The notes under the pieces were generated by a model, which saw nothing but the letters and a program-made list of their open reading frames with translations, ran no database searches and was not told where the DNA came from. 64,000 nt of DNA from Candidatus Gastranaerophilales bacterium (GTDB lineage Bacteria; Cyanobacteriota; Vampirovibrionia; Gastranaerophilales; Gastranaerophilaceae). Positions within the stretch are counted from its first letter, which is position 1. Every line of letters starts with the position of its first letter. Location of the stretch: assembly GCA_944325735.1 (NCBI GenBank), contig CALVBI010000002.1, forward strand, positions 620,001 to 684,000, written 5' to 3'. Below are positions 1 through 8,607 of this stretch, in pieces. The position numbers were made by a program, and so were the translations under genes.

Positions 1-316
1 GATAATAAATAACTTCTTTTTCAGTAACAGAAGGTCTAGCAATTATATATAACCCATTAGATTCATTAGATAATTTAACCTGAGAAATATCTAAACCTTC
101 TTCTTGCCAGCTATCAAGCAAATAATCTTTAAAAGGATCATTGCCAACTCTTGTAATAAAACCTACTTTAGAACCCATTCTTAATGCAGAAATAGCTGTA
201 GCCAAAGCATCTCCACCATAATATTTATATAAACAACCAGATGTTGCTAAATTTGCATTTGTAGATAATTCTATTAAACTCTCCCCAATAGCTACAATGT
301 CTAATTTAGTATCCAT
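1..316 (-). CDS. kdgK: 2-keto-3-deoxygluconate kinase (PfkB family), N-terminal part
   Basis: The first 105 residues of a PfkB-family sugar kinase are visible; the gene runs off the left edge of the window. It starts at an ATG one base after the stop of the KDPG aldolase gene, so the two are almost certainly co-transcribed. The translated start (VAIGESLIEL) and the later stretch GGDALATAISALRMG followed by VGFITRVGNDPFKDYL are the typical first substrate-binding and nucleotide-fold region of ribokinase-like enzymes. Next to KDPG aldolase, the most likely reaction is phosphorylation of 2-keto-3-deoxygluconate to KDPG, the step before aldol cleavage in hexuronate or Entner-Doudoroff catabolism. 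The C-terminal catalytic GAGD motif lies outside the window, so a fructokinase or other PfkB substrate cannot be excluded. Confidence 0.82.
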   Translation of the reverse strand, partial: MDTKLDIVAIGESLIELSTNANLATSGCLYKYYGGDALATAISALRMGSKVGFITRVGNDPFKDYLLDSWQEEGLDISQVKLSNESNGLYIIARPSVTEKEVIYY

Positions 317-317
317 A

Positions 318-926
318 CTATCCCTTTAAATCCCTAATAACTTTTTTCGCTCTATCTGTAATCTCTGAAAGAGATAAACCATCATATAAATCTCGACCAA
401 TTCCAACAACTGATGCTCCTGCATTTATATAAGACTGGATTTCATCAATCTTAACGTTTCCTAAAGGCATAACATTCAAAAATGGCATAGGTCTTAACAA
501 ATCTTCAATATACATAGCTCCACCCATAGCGGTAATTGGATAAATTTTTATTAGTGGAATACGAGCTTTCCAAGCATTATAAGCTTCATTAGCAGTTGAA
601 GTACCTGCAATATAAGGAATTTGTTTATCTTTGGAAATTTTAACTAAATTCATAGAAAAAATTGGAGAAGATAAAATTTTTGCACCAGACATTATAGCAG
701 CTTCAGCTTGCAAAGATGTAATAATACCTCCTGCACAAACATTTGCATATTTTGAAATTTCTTCTATTGCTTTGTAAATAGTAGGATTTTCAACATTTAT
801 TTCTATAACTTTTATGCCAGCATCAATTAAAGCTTTTGCTCTATCAATCATTAATTGAGCATCTTTACATCTTAAAATAGGTAAAATTTTTTCTTCTGCA
901 AGTAAATTAATTAAATTTTCTTTCAT
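318..926 (-). CDS. eda: 2-dehydro-3-deoxyphosphogluconate (KDPG/KHG) aldolase
   Basis: This 202-residue protein has the normal length of class I KDPG aldolases, which split KDPG into pyruvate and glyceraldehyde 3-phosphate in the cytoplasm. The sequence LPILR near residue 15-19 gives the phosphate/substrate arginine, IEINVENP has the conserved Glu42, and IKIYPI carries the Schiff-base lysine (Lys127). The C-terminal GIGRDLYDG is also typical. It is first in a leftward transcript with the sugar kinase (1-base gap). An extended -10 (TGATATAAT on the minus strand) and an AAGGATAG Shine-Dalgarno precede the ATG. The pair implies growth on hexuronates or gluconate. Confidence 0.93.
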   Translation of the reverse strand: MKENLINLLAEEKILPILRCKDAQLMIDRAKALIDAGIKVIEINVENPTIYKAIEEISKYANVCAGGIITSLQAEAAIMSGAKILSSPIFSMNLVKISKDKQIPYIAGTSTANEAYNAWKARIPLIKIYPITAMGGAMYIEDLLRPMPFLNVMPLGNVKIDEIQSYINAGASVVGIGRDLYDGLSLSEITDRAKKVIRDLKG

Positions 927-949
927 AAACTATCCTTTTTTCGAAATTT

Positions 950-958
950 ATTATATCA
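950..958 (-). promoter_or_regulatory. Extended -10 promoter of the aldolase/kinase transcript
   Basis: On the minus strand the bases read TGATATAAT, a TGn extended -10 with a perfect TATAAT (950-955). Transcription would start near 943 and give a short leader before the ATG at 926. No good -35 hexamer is seen at 17 bases, which is normal for extended -10 promoters. The divergent cyclase gene starts only about 20 bases away. Confidence 0.6.
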
Positions 959-979
959 TAAAATAAAGGGATAAGGGAT

Positions 980-2929
980 ATGAAAATTTTTAAGGGTAAA
1001 ACTTTCTTTATAAAATCAATTTTTTTACACATATTTTTAGTTTTTATAATTGCATTTATATCTATAAATTTTTGGGAAAATCCAATTTATGATATGCTTA
1101 TAAATTCCACCTCTGCAATAAAGGAAGGATCTAAAGACATATCATTAATTGTTATCGATAATAAATCTCTTGATACATACAGATGGCCTTGGGCAAGGTC
1201 ATTGTATGGAGAAATTTTTGAATACTTGAACAAATATACAAATGCAAAAGTCGTGATATTTGATTCTGTATTAAGTAATCTTGACAAAGAAAGACCAGCC
1301 GAATCTGATAATTATTTCTTCAAAACAGTAAAAAAATCAGATAACTTCATTGGCGGTTATATGGCTCAAAGAACTCAATATGAAGATATAAATTTAGGGA
1401 GTCAATATGATAAAGATTTCAATAAAAAATTTGCTATAGATATTACAGACAAAAGAACAAAAAACAATTCAAGATTCAGTAATTACAATAGTTTAACAAT
1501 GTTTCCTAAGCCTTATTTTGATGCTCAAAAGTATGCAGGATCAGTAAACTTAGGAACAAACGCTATAGATGGTGTACTCAGAGAATCAACTGATTTAATT
1601 GGCTATAATGACAATTACTATCCATCTCTTGCTCTAAGAGCATATTTACTTGCAAATAATACTGATAAAATTACTCTTACGAATAAATATATAATTGTAG
1701 ATAAAACAGGTCTAAAAATCCCTGCTTTTCAGAAAAAAGGGGATATCAGACATAAAATAAAATTTTATAAATTATATGAAAATTCAGAATACTCACACCA
1801 AAATTATTCAGCAATAGATATTATACAGTCAAATAGGCTTTTAAATAATGGACAAAAACCAATCATAAATCCTTCTGAATTTAACAACAAAATAGTCCTA
1901 GTTGGCGCTAATGCTCTTGGAGTTGAAGATGCTCTTGAAACTTCTATTTCTCTTAAACACCCTGGAGTAGATATTCAAGCAACAATTTTAAATAATTTCA
2001 TTGATAATGAATACTTGGTAAAATTTGCAAATTGGCAAAATATTTCAATAATTATTTTGCTTTGTATAATCACATTTGCAATAATAAGATTTTTAGCATT
2101 TATTCCATCTCTAATTACGTTGATTGGAATTGCGATCTTATACTTTATCTTCTGCATAGTTTGCTTTAAACACAATCTCATACCTTACGTTATTACACCT
2201 CTTGCTGTCCAATTAAGTACAATGATATTTGGATATTCATATAGATTTATACTAGAGGGTCGTAACAAAGAAAAAATTAAAAATGCTATGGGCAAATATC
2301 TTTCACAAGATATTATGAAAAATGTTGTCCAAAATATTGATGATATTAAACTTGGCGGGAAAAAAGCCAATGTAACTGTGCTATTTGCAGATATTAGAGG
2401 TTTTACAAGTATGAGTGAAAAAATGTCTGCAGAAGAGGTATCTGTTATCTTAAACGAATATTTTTCAGAGATAGAACCAATAATTACAAAATACAACGGA
2501 GTTATAAATAAATTCATCGGAGATGCTGTAATGGCAATATTTGGAGAGCCTATTCAAGATATTAATCACCCTCAAAATGCGGTAAAATGTGCTTGTGAAA
2601 TGCTTAAAAAAGTTGACCAATTACAAGAAAAGTGGCTTTTTGAAGGGAAACCAAAAATTGAAATCGGAATAGGCATTAATACTGGAGAAGCATTTGTCGG
2701 CAATATCGGATCAGAAAAACGTTTAGAATACACAGTTATCGGCGATATGGTAAACTTAGCAAGTCGTATTGAAAGTTACAATAAAGTATATAAAACAAAC
2801 ATGTTAATAAGCAGCTCAACATATTCATATGTCAGTGAACTTGTTGATGTTATAAAAATTGCTGATGTTACAATTCGCGGTAAAGCTAAAAAAATGGATA
2901 TCTATGAGGTTTTACGTTTAAGTGATTGA
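980..2929 (+). CDS. CHASE2-domain class III adenylate/guanylate cyclase
   Basis: This 649-residue membrane protein has an N-terminal membrane anchor (about residues 10-30), an extracytoplasmic CHASE2 sensor (about 35-335), three clustered transmembrane helices (about 350-420) and a class III nucleotide cyclase domain (about 455-645). The catalytic residues are present: metal-binding Asp in FADIRGFTSM (about 470) and in KFIGDAVMAIFG (about 514), and the transition-state Asn and Arg in VNLASRIE (about 592 and 596). The Lys before IGDAV and the TVIGD stretch suit an ATP-using cyclase, so cAMP is the likely product, but this is inference. CHASE2-cyclases are common in cyanobacteria. The stop overlaps the GTG start of recG by 8 bases, so translation is likely coupled. 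Confidence 0.93.
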   Translation: MKIFKGKTFFIKSIFLHIFLVFIIAFISINFWENPIYDMLINSTSAIKEGSKDISLIVIDNKSLDTYRWPWARSLYGEIFEYLNKYTNAKVVIFDSVLSNLDKERPAESDNYFFKTVKKSDNFIGGYMAQRTQYEDINLGSQYDKDFNKKFAIDITDKRTKNNSRFSNYNSLTMFPKPYFDAQKYAGSVNLGTNAIDGVLRESTDLIGYNDNYYPSLALRAYLLANNTDKITLTNKYIIVDKTGLKIPAFQKKGDIRHKIKFYKLYENSEYSHQNYSAIDIIQSNRLLNNGQKPIINPSEFNNKIVLVGANALGVEDALETSISLKHPGVDIQATILNNFIDNEYLVKFANWQNISIIILLCIITFAIIRFLAFIPSLITLIGIAILYFIFCIVCFKHNLIPYVITPLAVQLSTMIFGYSYRFILEGRNKEKIKNAMGKYLSQDIMKNVVQNIDDIKLGGKKANVTVLFADIRGFTSMSEKMSAEEVSVILNEYFSEIEPIITKYNGVINKFIGDAVMAIFGEPIQDINHPQNAVKCACEMLKKVDQLQEKWLFEGKPKIEIGIGINTGEAFVGNIGSEKRLEYTVIGDMVNLASRIESYNKVYKTNMLISSSTYSYVSELVDVIKIADVTIRGKAKKMDIYEVLRLSD

Positions 2930-5309
2930 TAATATTGAACAACTTAAAAAAGCTATTGAAATAGAAATTCAATATAAATACATTGATATTCATGGAAAAA
3001 CTCAGGCTTTTTCAAGTTTTATTAAAAATGAAGCAAAAAAATATTATAAACTTTCTAAAAAAAATCCAAAATGGGCAGTGCTTATTGAAATCTTTGAGCA
3101 CTATCCTTTTGCTGGGATTAATGAAAGAAGAAAAAGTATAGATAGATTAATTAAAATTTTAAAATCAGAAACTACACAAAAAATTGAAGAAGAAAAAACA
3201 AACAAAACTAATGGTAAACTTAAACCGGCAAAAGACACTGATGTAATGTACATGAAAGGTGTAGGGCCCAAAATTGCATATAAATTAAATAAACTTGGGA
3301 TTTATACTGCACAAGATTTAATAATGTATTTTCCTAAAAAACATATTGACTATTCTTCAAGAACTCTGATTAGAAACTTAAAAGAAGGTGAAAATACAAC
3401 CGTTTTCGGATATATTAGATCTGTTTCAGCCTTCAATACAAAAAACAATTTATCAGTAGTAAAAGTTACAGTTACAGACGAAAGCGGTCGAATTGAATGG
3501 AGTTTCTTCCAAGCAAAATCAAACAGATTTATGCTAGAAAGAATTAAATCTCAATTTCCAGTAAATGCAGGAATTATGGTCTCTGGGAAAGTCAAAAGAA
3601 ACAATTTTGACGGAAAATTAACTTTTGATAAACCCAACTACTCTATTATGACAGGTGAGTTTCTTGAAGACAAAAATTCAAATTTAAACCTTGCTCGAAT
3701 TGTACCAATTTACACTGTATGCGAAGACTTGAGCATAAAAGTTCTAAGACGAGCAATTTTTAACGCAATTAATACATATAAAAATGAAATTGACAATGTT
3801 CTACCAGATTATATAAGAGAAAAATACGGAATACTTAATAAAAAAATTGCAGTTGAACAAATTCATTTCCCAGAAAGCATAGAACTTTTAGAACAAGCAA
3901 GATTTTCATTAATATTTGAAGAATTATTCTTAATCCAGTTAAAATTAGTGAGATTAAGAGAAGCAAATTCTCATAATCATTCAGCTTTAGCTCTTAAAAT
4001 CAAAGAAAAAGGATTGGTTCGAAAATTTATAGATACACTACCTTTTGAATTAACAGGCGGACAGAAAAAAGCTGTAAATGAAATATTAAATGACTTAAAC
4101 TCTGATATTCCAATGGCAAGATTATTGCAAGGTGATGTTGGCAGTGGTAAAACAGTTGTTGCAACAATTATGCTTCTTGCAGGAGTTGAAAACGGCTATC
4201 AAGGAGCTCTAATGGCACCAACAGAAATTCTTGCACAACAACACTACAATAATTTGCAACAATGGCTAACACCACTAGGAGTAAGTGTTGGGCTATTCTT
4301 AGGCAGCCAAGGGAAAAAAGTTAGAGAGAAATTTAGAACAGATTTAAGAAATGGGCAAATGAATATTGCCGTTGGAACACATGCTCTTATACAAGAAGAC
4401 GTCGATTTTAACAATCTTGGAGCTATTGTAGTAGATGAGCAACATAGATTTGGGGTAAAACAAAGAAACATTCTAAAGAAAAAATCTCAAAATCCACAAA
4501 TGCTTACAATGACAGCAACTCCAATTCCAAGAACTCTTGCACTAACAGTTCACGGCGATTTAGATTTAACTATTATTGACGAATTACCAAAGGGACGAAA
4601 ACCGATAAAAACATCTCTTGTAACCTCTCATAGAGGAGTTTATGACTTAATAAAAAAAGAAATAGAAGCTGGACGTCAAGCATACGTTGTATATCCTCTA
4701 ATTGAAGAAAGCGAAACTCTTTCCGCTAAAGCAGCAACTATTGAAGCAGAAAGATTGCAAAATGAAGTATTCCCACAATTTAAAATCGGACTTTTACATG
4801 GAAAACTAAAAAATGATGAAAAAGAGCAGGTAATGGCTGATTTTAAAAATAAAAAATATGATATTTTGGTATCAACCACAGTAGTTGAAGTTGGAGTAGA
4901 TGTTCCTAACGCGACAGTAATGCTTATTGAAAATGCCGAACGTTTTGGCTTATCGCAACTGCATCAGTTAAGAGGAAGGGTCGGAAGAAACGATTTACAA
5001 TCATATTGTATTCTTCATACTTCAACTAAATCTCAAGAAACAAAAGAACGACTAAATATAATGACTCAAACCAATGATGGCTTTGTAATTGCAGAAAAAG
5101 ATTTACAACTAAGAGGACCTGGAGAATTTTTAGGAACAAGACAAAGTGGCTTACCTGATTTAATAATTTCAGATATAGTTCGTGATGCAAAAATTCTTGA
5201 AATGGCAAGAAACGAAGCAATAGATTTTGTTAAAACAAATAATATTGAAAACTACCCTATATTAAAAGAAGCAACATCTCTTCAGCTTTTCAGCAGTTTA
5301 GATATCTAA
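2922..5309 (+). CDS. recG: ATP-dependent DNA helicase RecG
   Basis: RecG remodels stalled forks and branched DNA. The 795-residue protein has an N-terminal extension of about 100 residues as in cyanobacterial and plant RecG, then a helix-hairpin-like MKGVGPKIAYKLNKLG and wedge/OB domain (about 105-260), then the superfamily 2 motor. Motor motifs are Walker A GDVGSGKT (about 403), DEQH box in VVDEQHRFGVKQR (about 504), TATPIPRTLALT and the C-terminal QLRGRVGRN. The start is a GTG inside the end of the cyclase gene; no other start fits the N-terminal region as well. An A/T-only hairpin with little T-tail follows the gene. Confidence 0.95.
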   Translation: MIDNIEQLKKAIEIEIQYKYIDIHGKTQAFSSFIKNEAKKYYKLSKKNPKWAVLIEIFEHYPFAGINERRKSIDRLIKILKSETTQKIEEEKTNKTNGKLKPAKDTDVMYMKGVGPKIAYKLNKLGIYTAQDLIMYFPKKHIDYSSRTLIRNLKEGENTTVFGYIRSVSAFNTKNNLSVVKVTVTDESGRIEWSFFQAKSNRFMLERIKSQFPVNAGIMVSGKVKRNNFDGKLTFDKPNYSIMTGEFLEDKNSNLNLARIVPIYTVCEDLSIKVLRRAIFNAINTYKNEIDNVLPDYIREKYGILNKKIAVEQIHFPESIELLEQARFSLIFEELFLIQLKLVRLREANSHNHSALALKIKEKGLVRKFIDTLPFELTGGQKKAVNEILNDLNSDIPMARLLQGDVGSGKTVVATIMLLAGVENGYQGALMAPTEILAQQHYNNLQQWLTPLGVSVGLFLGSQGKKVREKFRTDLRNGQMNIAVGTHALIQEDVDFNNLGAIVVDEQHRFGVKQRNILKKKSQNPQMLTMTATPIPRTLALTVHGDLDLTIIDELPKGRKPIKTSLVTSHRGVYDLIKKEIEAGRQAYVVYPLIEESETLSAKAATIEAERLQNEVFPQFKIGLLHGKLKNDEKEQVMADFKNKKYDILVSTTVVEVGVDVPNATVMLIENAERFGLSQLHQLRGRVGRNDLQSYCILHTSTKSQETKERLNIMTQTNDGFVIAEKDLQLRGPGEFLGTRQSGLPDLIISDIVRDAKILEMARNEAIDFVKTNNIENYPILKEATSLQLFSSLDI

Positions 5310-5345
5310 TTGTTAACATTTATAAACTTATTTTTTAATAAATAA

Positions 5346-5388
5346 GCAATTAATTGACAAAGATATACTTTATATATTTAGAGTATAG
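5346..5388 (+). promoter_or_regulatory. Shared promoter-like module, copy A
   Basis: The sequence GCAATTA (5346) is followed 18 bases on by TATACTTTATATATTT (5364-5379) and lies 43 bases before the ATG at 5407. The same arrangement is found before the gene at 6823, and the TATACTTTATATATA core also at 48059 and, on the minus strand, at 27694. A consensus-like TTGACA (5354) sits inside the module but has no well-spaced -10. I infer a promoter for a special set of genes; which part is the -10 is not certain. Confidence 0.55.
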
Positions 5389-5406
5389 AAAAAACGAGGC
5401 ATTTTT

Positions 5407-6582
5407 ATGGAAACATTTTATAGCTTCCTTGGCGGGCCACGAACATTTTGGGGCAACAGTAACAGAACTATAATAAATAACAATTTTATTGGTGCAATGC
5501 CAATGACATACGGTTTTTCAAGACAAATGCCTATATTTGGAGCACACCATTGCTGTGGTGGTAATTCAAAAGCATTAAACTGGATGCTTGGATTTGGATT
5601 AGCAAGTTCAATTGTTGGCGGAATAATGAATACAGTTAACCAATCTAATAATGCAAATGTAAATTTTTACAATCCATACCAAACATATAATAATCCTTAC
5701 TATAATCCATATAATAATAACAACTATACTTATAATTATTCTAATCAAGATTTATCAAGCTTAACTGCTAAAGTAAATAAATTGGAAAATGAACTAGAAA
5801 CATATCAAAAACAAATACAAGAACTTGTGCAAAACAACGAAAATAAAGAAGTTAAGGCTGAAACAACGCCAACACAACAACAAGAAAATACACAACCAGA
5901 AATTCAAAAAAAAGAAGAAGTAAATACTCAAAATGAAACACAAAAAGTAAATAAAGAACAAAAAACAGAAACTCCTACAAATATTGAAAAATCTAAAGAA
6001 ACAACAGAAACACCAAATAACAAAAATAAAGTTGAAACTGTTGATAATTCAAAAAAAGTAGAAGAACCAAAACAAGAAAAAACTCTCGATGATATACTAA
6101 ATGAAATCGGTTTTAATAATCTAGATGAAGCAGCAAAGGACTACGTAAAAAGTAGAATTTCTCAAGTATATATCGACAATAACGGAAACATAAAATATGA
6201 TATAAAAGCTGTAGTCCATGATGGTGATAACTTAAATACAATTATTGATAGATTTTATACAGATGATGAAAAAGAAAATCTTGAAGTAGCAAAAGCTAAA
6301 TTACATACACAAGGTTCTGAAACAAAACTTATAGTAAATCCTCTATCTGGAGATACAATTACAGCAAACGGAGTTTCAGAATATGGACTAAAAGCTCTTA
6401 TGGAAGACGCAAAAAAAGGAATTACAAGACAAGGCGAAATTACCAAAACAAATAAAAGAATCTATGATTTAAAAGCAGCCTTCACAAACGGTGAAAAGAA
6501 ATTGTCAAAAGCATATGTATTACAAAATAAACTAATGACAGAAGAAGAATATAATAAAATTATTAAAGAAAAATACTCGTAG
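5407..6582 (+). CDS. Lineage-specific protein with TIINNN-HCC module and LysM-like C-terminal region
   Basis: I do not recognise a named family. The 391-residue protein begins with a short module shared with the gene at 6823: TIINNNFIG (residues 21-29), HHCC (47-50) and a glycine-bearing hydrophobic segment NWMLGFGLASSIVGGIMN (58-75). Then come an Asn/Tyr-rich stretch, a coiled-coil (about 118-145) and a long Glu/Lys/Thr/Gln-rich linker to about 225. The C-terminal domain (about 230-391) includes HDGDNLNTIIDRFY, which looks like the start of a LysM repeat, so cell-wall contact is possible but unproven. There is no signal peptide. The gene has its own promoter module and a strong terminator, so it is a single transcript. 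SD is ACGAGG, 8 bases before the ATG. Confidence 0.75.
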   Translation: METFYSFLGGPRTFWGNSNRTIINNNFIGAMPMTYGFSRQMPIFGAHHCCGGNSKALNWMLGFGLASSIVGGIMNTVNQSNNANVNFYNPYQTYNNPYYNPYNNNNYTYNYSNQDLSSLTAKVNKLENELETYQKQIQELVQNNENKEVKAETTPTQQQENTQPEIQKKEEVNTQNETQKVNKEQKTETPTNIEKSKETTETPNNKNKVETVDNSKKVEEPKQEKTLDDILNEIGFNNLDEAAKDYVKSRISQVYIDNNGNIKYDIKAVVHDGDNLNTIIDRFYTDDEKENLEVAKAKLHTQGSETKLIVNPLSGDTITANGVSEYGLKALMEDAKKGITRQGEITKTNKRIYDLKAAFTNGEKKLSKAYVLQNKLMTEEEYNKIIKEKYS

Positions 6583-6602
6583 TAAAATGTTAGTAAATCT
6601 AT

Positions 6603-6638
6603 AAAAGCCACTCAAACAATAATAAGAGTGGCTTTTTA
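6603..6638 (+). terminator. Intrinsic terminator after the first HCC protein
   Basis: AAAAGCCACTC (6603-6613) pairs with GAGTGGCTTTT (6626-6636) over a 12-base loop and runs into a T-tract. Confidence 0.9.
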
Positions 6639-6728
6639 ATTTGTTATATAAGCTTAAATTCAGGGAATATAAAATCAATGGGGATAGTTATTTTTCCATA
6701 TTAAATAATAAGCTTTTTTAATTCTTTT

Positions 6729-6801
6729 GTAACGAAATATTACAAAAATTCAAATAAAAAGCAATTATTTAAATAGTATATACTTTATATATATAAGAGA
6801 G
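6729..6801 (+). promoter_or_regulatory. Shared promoter-like module, copy B, with upstream inverted repeat
   Basis: An inverted repeat GTAA-N7-TTAC (6729-6743, core ACGAAATAT) lies upstream, then GCAATTA (6761), then TATATACTTTATATATATA (6777-6795), 44 bases from core to ATG. The 19-base core is identical to the minus-strand copy near 27694. The inverted repeat resembles TTACGAAATGTAA placed at nearly the same distance before the copy at 48059, suggesting a bound regulator. Confidence 0.6.
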
Positions 6802-6822
6802 TATAAATACGGAGAACTAGCC

Positions 6823-8025
6823 ATGGGTATGTATAGCATAACCGGATGGTCAGGCGGAGGACGCCGTCCATTAACATACAATTTAAAAGCAGGACAATTC
6901 AGAGGCATGGGAAGAGTAAATGTTATCCCTAGCCAAACTACAATTATTAATAACAACATAATTGGTGGCGGGTATCAAACAAATCATTGCTGCGATAACA
7001 GTACTCCTAAATGGATGAATTGGATGATGGGTATCGGTATTGGCTCAACACTACTCGGTGGTATACTTAACATGTTTGGCATCGGAGGTGGAGGAGGAAC
7101 AGTCGAAGGTGCCGGAGGAAAAGAAGAACCACAAACAAGAACAGTAAAAGAAAAAGAAACAACTGATCCAACTCAATCAAAAGAATATCAAGAATTAAAA
7201 ACTCAACATGAAAAAGATGTTGAAGAAATTAATAAATTGAAAAAACAAGCAGAAGAGTATCAAAAGCAGTTACAACAACAATCTACACAACCAAAAGTAG
7301 AACAAGAAGAACCAAAACAACCAGACTACTCATTTATTAAAAATGGAGCTGCAATGGTTTGCAGAGATGCTAGTGGAAGAACTCAAAATATTGCAGGAAC
7401 ATTATCAAATGTTCAAACTGATGCAAATGGTGTTCCTCAAAGCTTCACATTGACAGATGGTACAAGTGGAAATAAATACCAATACGAAGTAAGAGTTGGT
7501 AATGACGGTACATTAACTTATGAATGTATAAGTAAAAACGGTCAAGCAACTATAGGTGCTCCAACATACACATTAGAAAACGGCCAACTAGTGAACAAAG
7601 AAGGTCAAAATGGTTTTGGACAAGGTATCAAAACACAAAGTACACCAACACAAACTGTCACAACTCCAACGCAAACAACACCTGCATCACAAAACGAAAT
7701 CAAAACACTTGCTGATGGGACGATGGTAAGCGACAATTTCACTGCTGTAACACCATATGAACATTCTGATGGCAAATATTATTCTAAAGAAGAAGCAATA
7801 ACCCCTTGGGGTAAATATGCACAAAACCAAATAAACAATACACAAACAAATACACCTAACTCAATAAAAACAAAACTTGAGAATAGCCAAGCCTTTAAAA
7901 ATGCTGGCGGCAGTGATGTAAAAATTACTCAAAATAGTGATGGCACATATACTGCTACATTCAAAATAGCAGGCGGCACAAGAACTATAAGCGGAGAAGC
8001 ATTACAAAAATTTATAGAATCATAA
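6823..8025 (+). CDS. Lineage-specific protein with TIINNN-HCC module (paralogue of 5407)
   Basis: No named family is recognised. The 400-residue protein shares its N-terminal module with the gene just upstream: TTIINNNIIG (39-48), NHCC (54-57) and a hydrophobic Gly-rich segment NWMMGIGIGSTLLGGILN (66-83) followed by FGIGGGGG. A coiled-coil runs from about 120 to 155. Two beta-rich stretches follow (about 170-270 and 350-400) with repeated small units such as NSDGTYTATFKIAGGT, separated by a Thr/Gln/Pro-rich linker. The C-terminal parts differ from the paralogue, so the conserved N-terminal module probably gives a common location or assembly property. There is no signal peptide. It is flanked by its own promoter module and terminator. 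SD ACGGAG precedes the ATG. Confidence 0.75.
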   Translation: MGMYSITGWSGGGRRPLTYNLKAGQFRGMGRVNVIPSQTTIINNNIIGGGYQTNHCCDNSTPKWMNWMMGIGIGSTLLGGILNMFGIGGGGGTVEGAGGKEEPQTRTVKEKETTDPTQSKEYQELKTQHEKDVEEINKLKKQAEEYQKQLQQQSTQPKVEQEEPKQPDYSFIKNGAAMVCRDASGRTQNIAGTLSNVQTDANGVPQSFTLTDGTSGNKYQYEVRVGNDGTLTYECISKNGQATIGAPTYTLENGQLVNKEGQNGFGQGIKTQSTPTQTVTTPTQTTPASQNEIKTLADGTMVSDNFTAVTPYEHSDGKYYSKEEAITPWGKYAQNQINNTQTNTPNSIKTKLENSQAFKNAGGSDVKITQNSDGTYTATFKIAGGTRTISGEALQKFIES

Positions 8026-8052
8026 AAAACTCCCTAATTGGGGAGTTTTTTA
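8024..8052 (+). terminator. Intrinsic terminator after the second HCC protein
   Basis: AAAAAACTCCC and GGGAGTTTTTT form a stem (8024-8051) with a short AATTG loop directly after the stop codon. Confidence 0.9.
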
Positions 8053-8077
8053 TTGGTAAATTATTCTTTACATAAAA

Positions 8078-8106
8078 TTGGCAATTTATAAAAAAAAATG
8101 TATAAT
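8078..8106 (+). promoter_or_regulatory. Sigma-70 promoter of rpiB
   Basis: TTGGCA (8078-8083), 17 bases, TATAAT (8101-8106). Because the -10 lies over an upstream in-frame ATG at 8098, that ATG cannot be the translation start; the ATG at 8134 is. Confidence 0.75.
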
Positions 8107-8133
8107 AAATGTGTAGAAAGAAAGAGGGGTTAT

Positions 8134-8568
8134 ATGGATGATTTAAAAATCGCAATCGGCTCAGATCATGGTGGTTTTCATTACAAAGAATCAATTATTG
8201 AATATTTAAAAGCAAGAAATATCGAATACATTGACGTAGGTACATATACTCGTGAATCTTGTGATTATCCGATTATAGCAAAACATGTTGCTGAAAAAAT
8301 TATTTCAGGAGAAGCTAACCGTGGAATTCTTGTTTGCGGCACAGGTATTGGAATGTCTATAGCAGCAAATAAAATTAGAGGGATCAGAGCAGCACTTTGC
8401 GGTGATACATATTCTGCAAGAGTATCAAGAGCTCACAATAATTCAAATGTGCTATGTCTAGGAGAAAGAGTTATCGGAGAACACCTTGCTCTTGATATCG
8501 TAGATGTATGGCTTAAATCTGGATTTGAAGCAGGAAGACACAAACGCAGAGTTGATATGATTGAATAA
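8134..8568 (+). CDS. rpiB: Ribose 5-phosphate isomerase B
   Basis: This 144-residue enzyme interconverts ribose 5-phosphate and ribulose 5-phosphate (RpiB/LacAB family). SDHGGFHYK near the start carries the conserved Asp and His, VCGTGIGMSIAANK holds the catalytic cysteine (about residue 68) in an anion-binding loop, and HKRRVDMIE is the usual C-terminal phosphate-binding arginine region. The start at 8134 is chosen because it begins at MDDLKIAIGSDHG, has an AGAGGGG Shine-Dalgarno, and lies after the TTGGCA/TATAAT promoter. rsfS follows after 39 bases. Confidence 0.94.
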   Translation: MDDLKIAIGSDHGGFHYKESIIEYLKARNIEYIDVGTYTRESCDYPIIAKHVAEKIISGEANRGILVCGTGIGMSIAANKIRGIRAALCGDTYSARVSRAHNNSNVLCLGERVIGEHLALDIVDVWLKSGFEAGRHKRRVDMIE

Positions 8569-8607
8569 TTGTTTTCATGATACAATTAATATAAAAAAGG
8601 AAATACC

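Noticed and set aside
5320-5350. Terminator hairpin after recG
   Set aside because: CTTATTT/AAATAAG is A/T-only and has no T-tail; too weak to list.
6729-6743. NtcA binding site (GTA-N8-TAC)
   Set aside because: The spacing is nine, and the related site at 48011 has the half-sites inverted.
8098-8136. Longer N-terminus for RpiB
   Set aside because: The upstream ATG lies on the -10 hexamer; the RpiB fold begins at the ATG at 8134.
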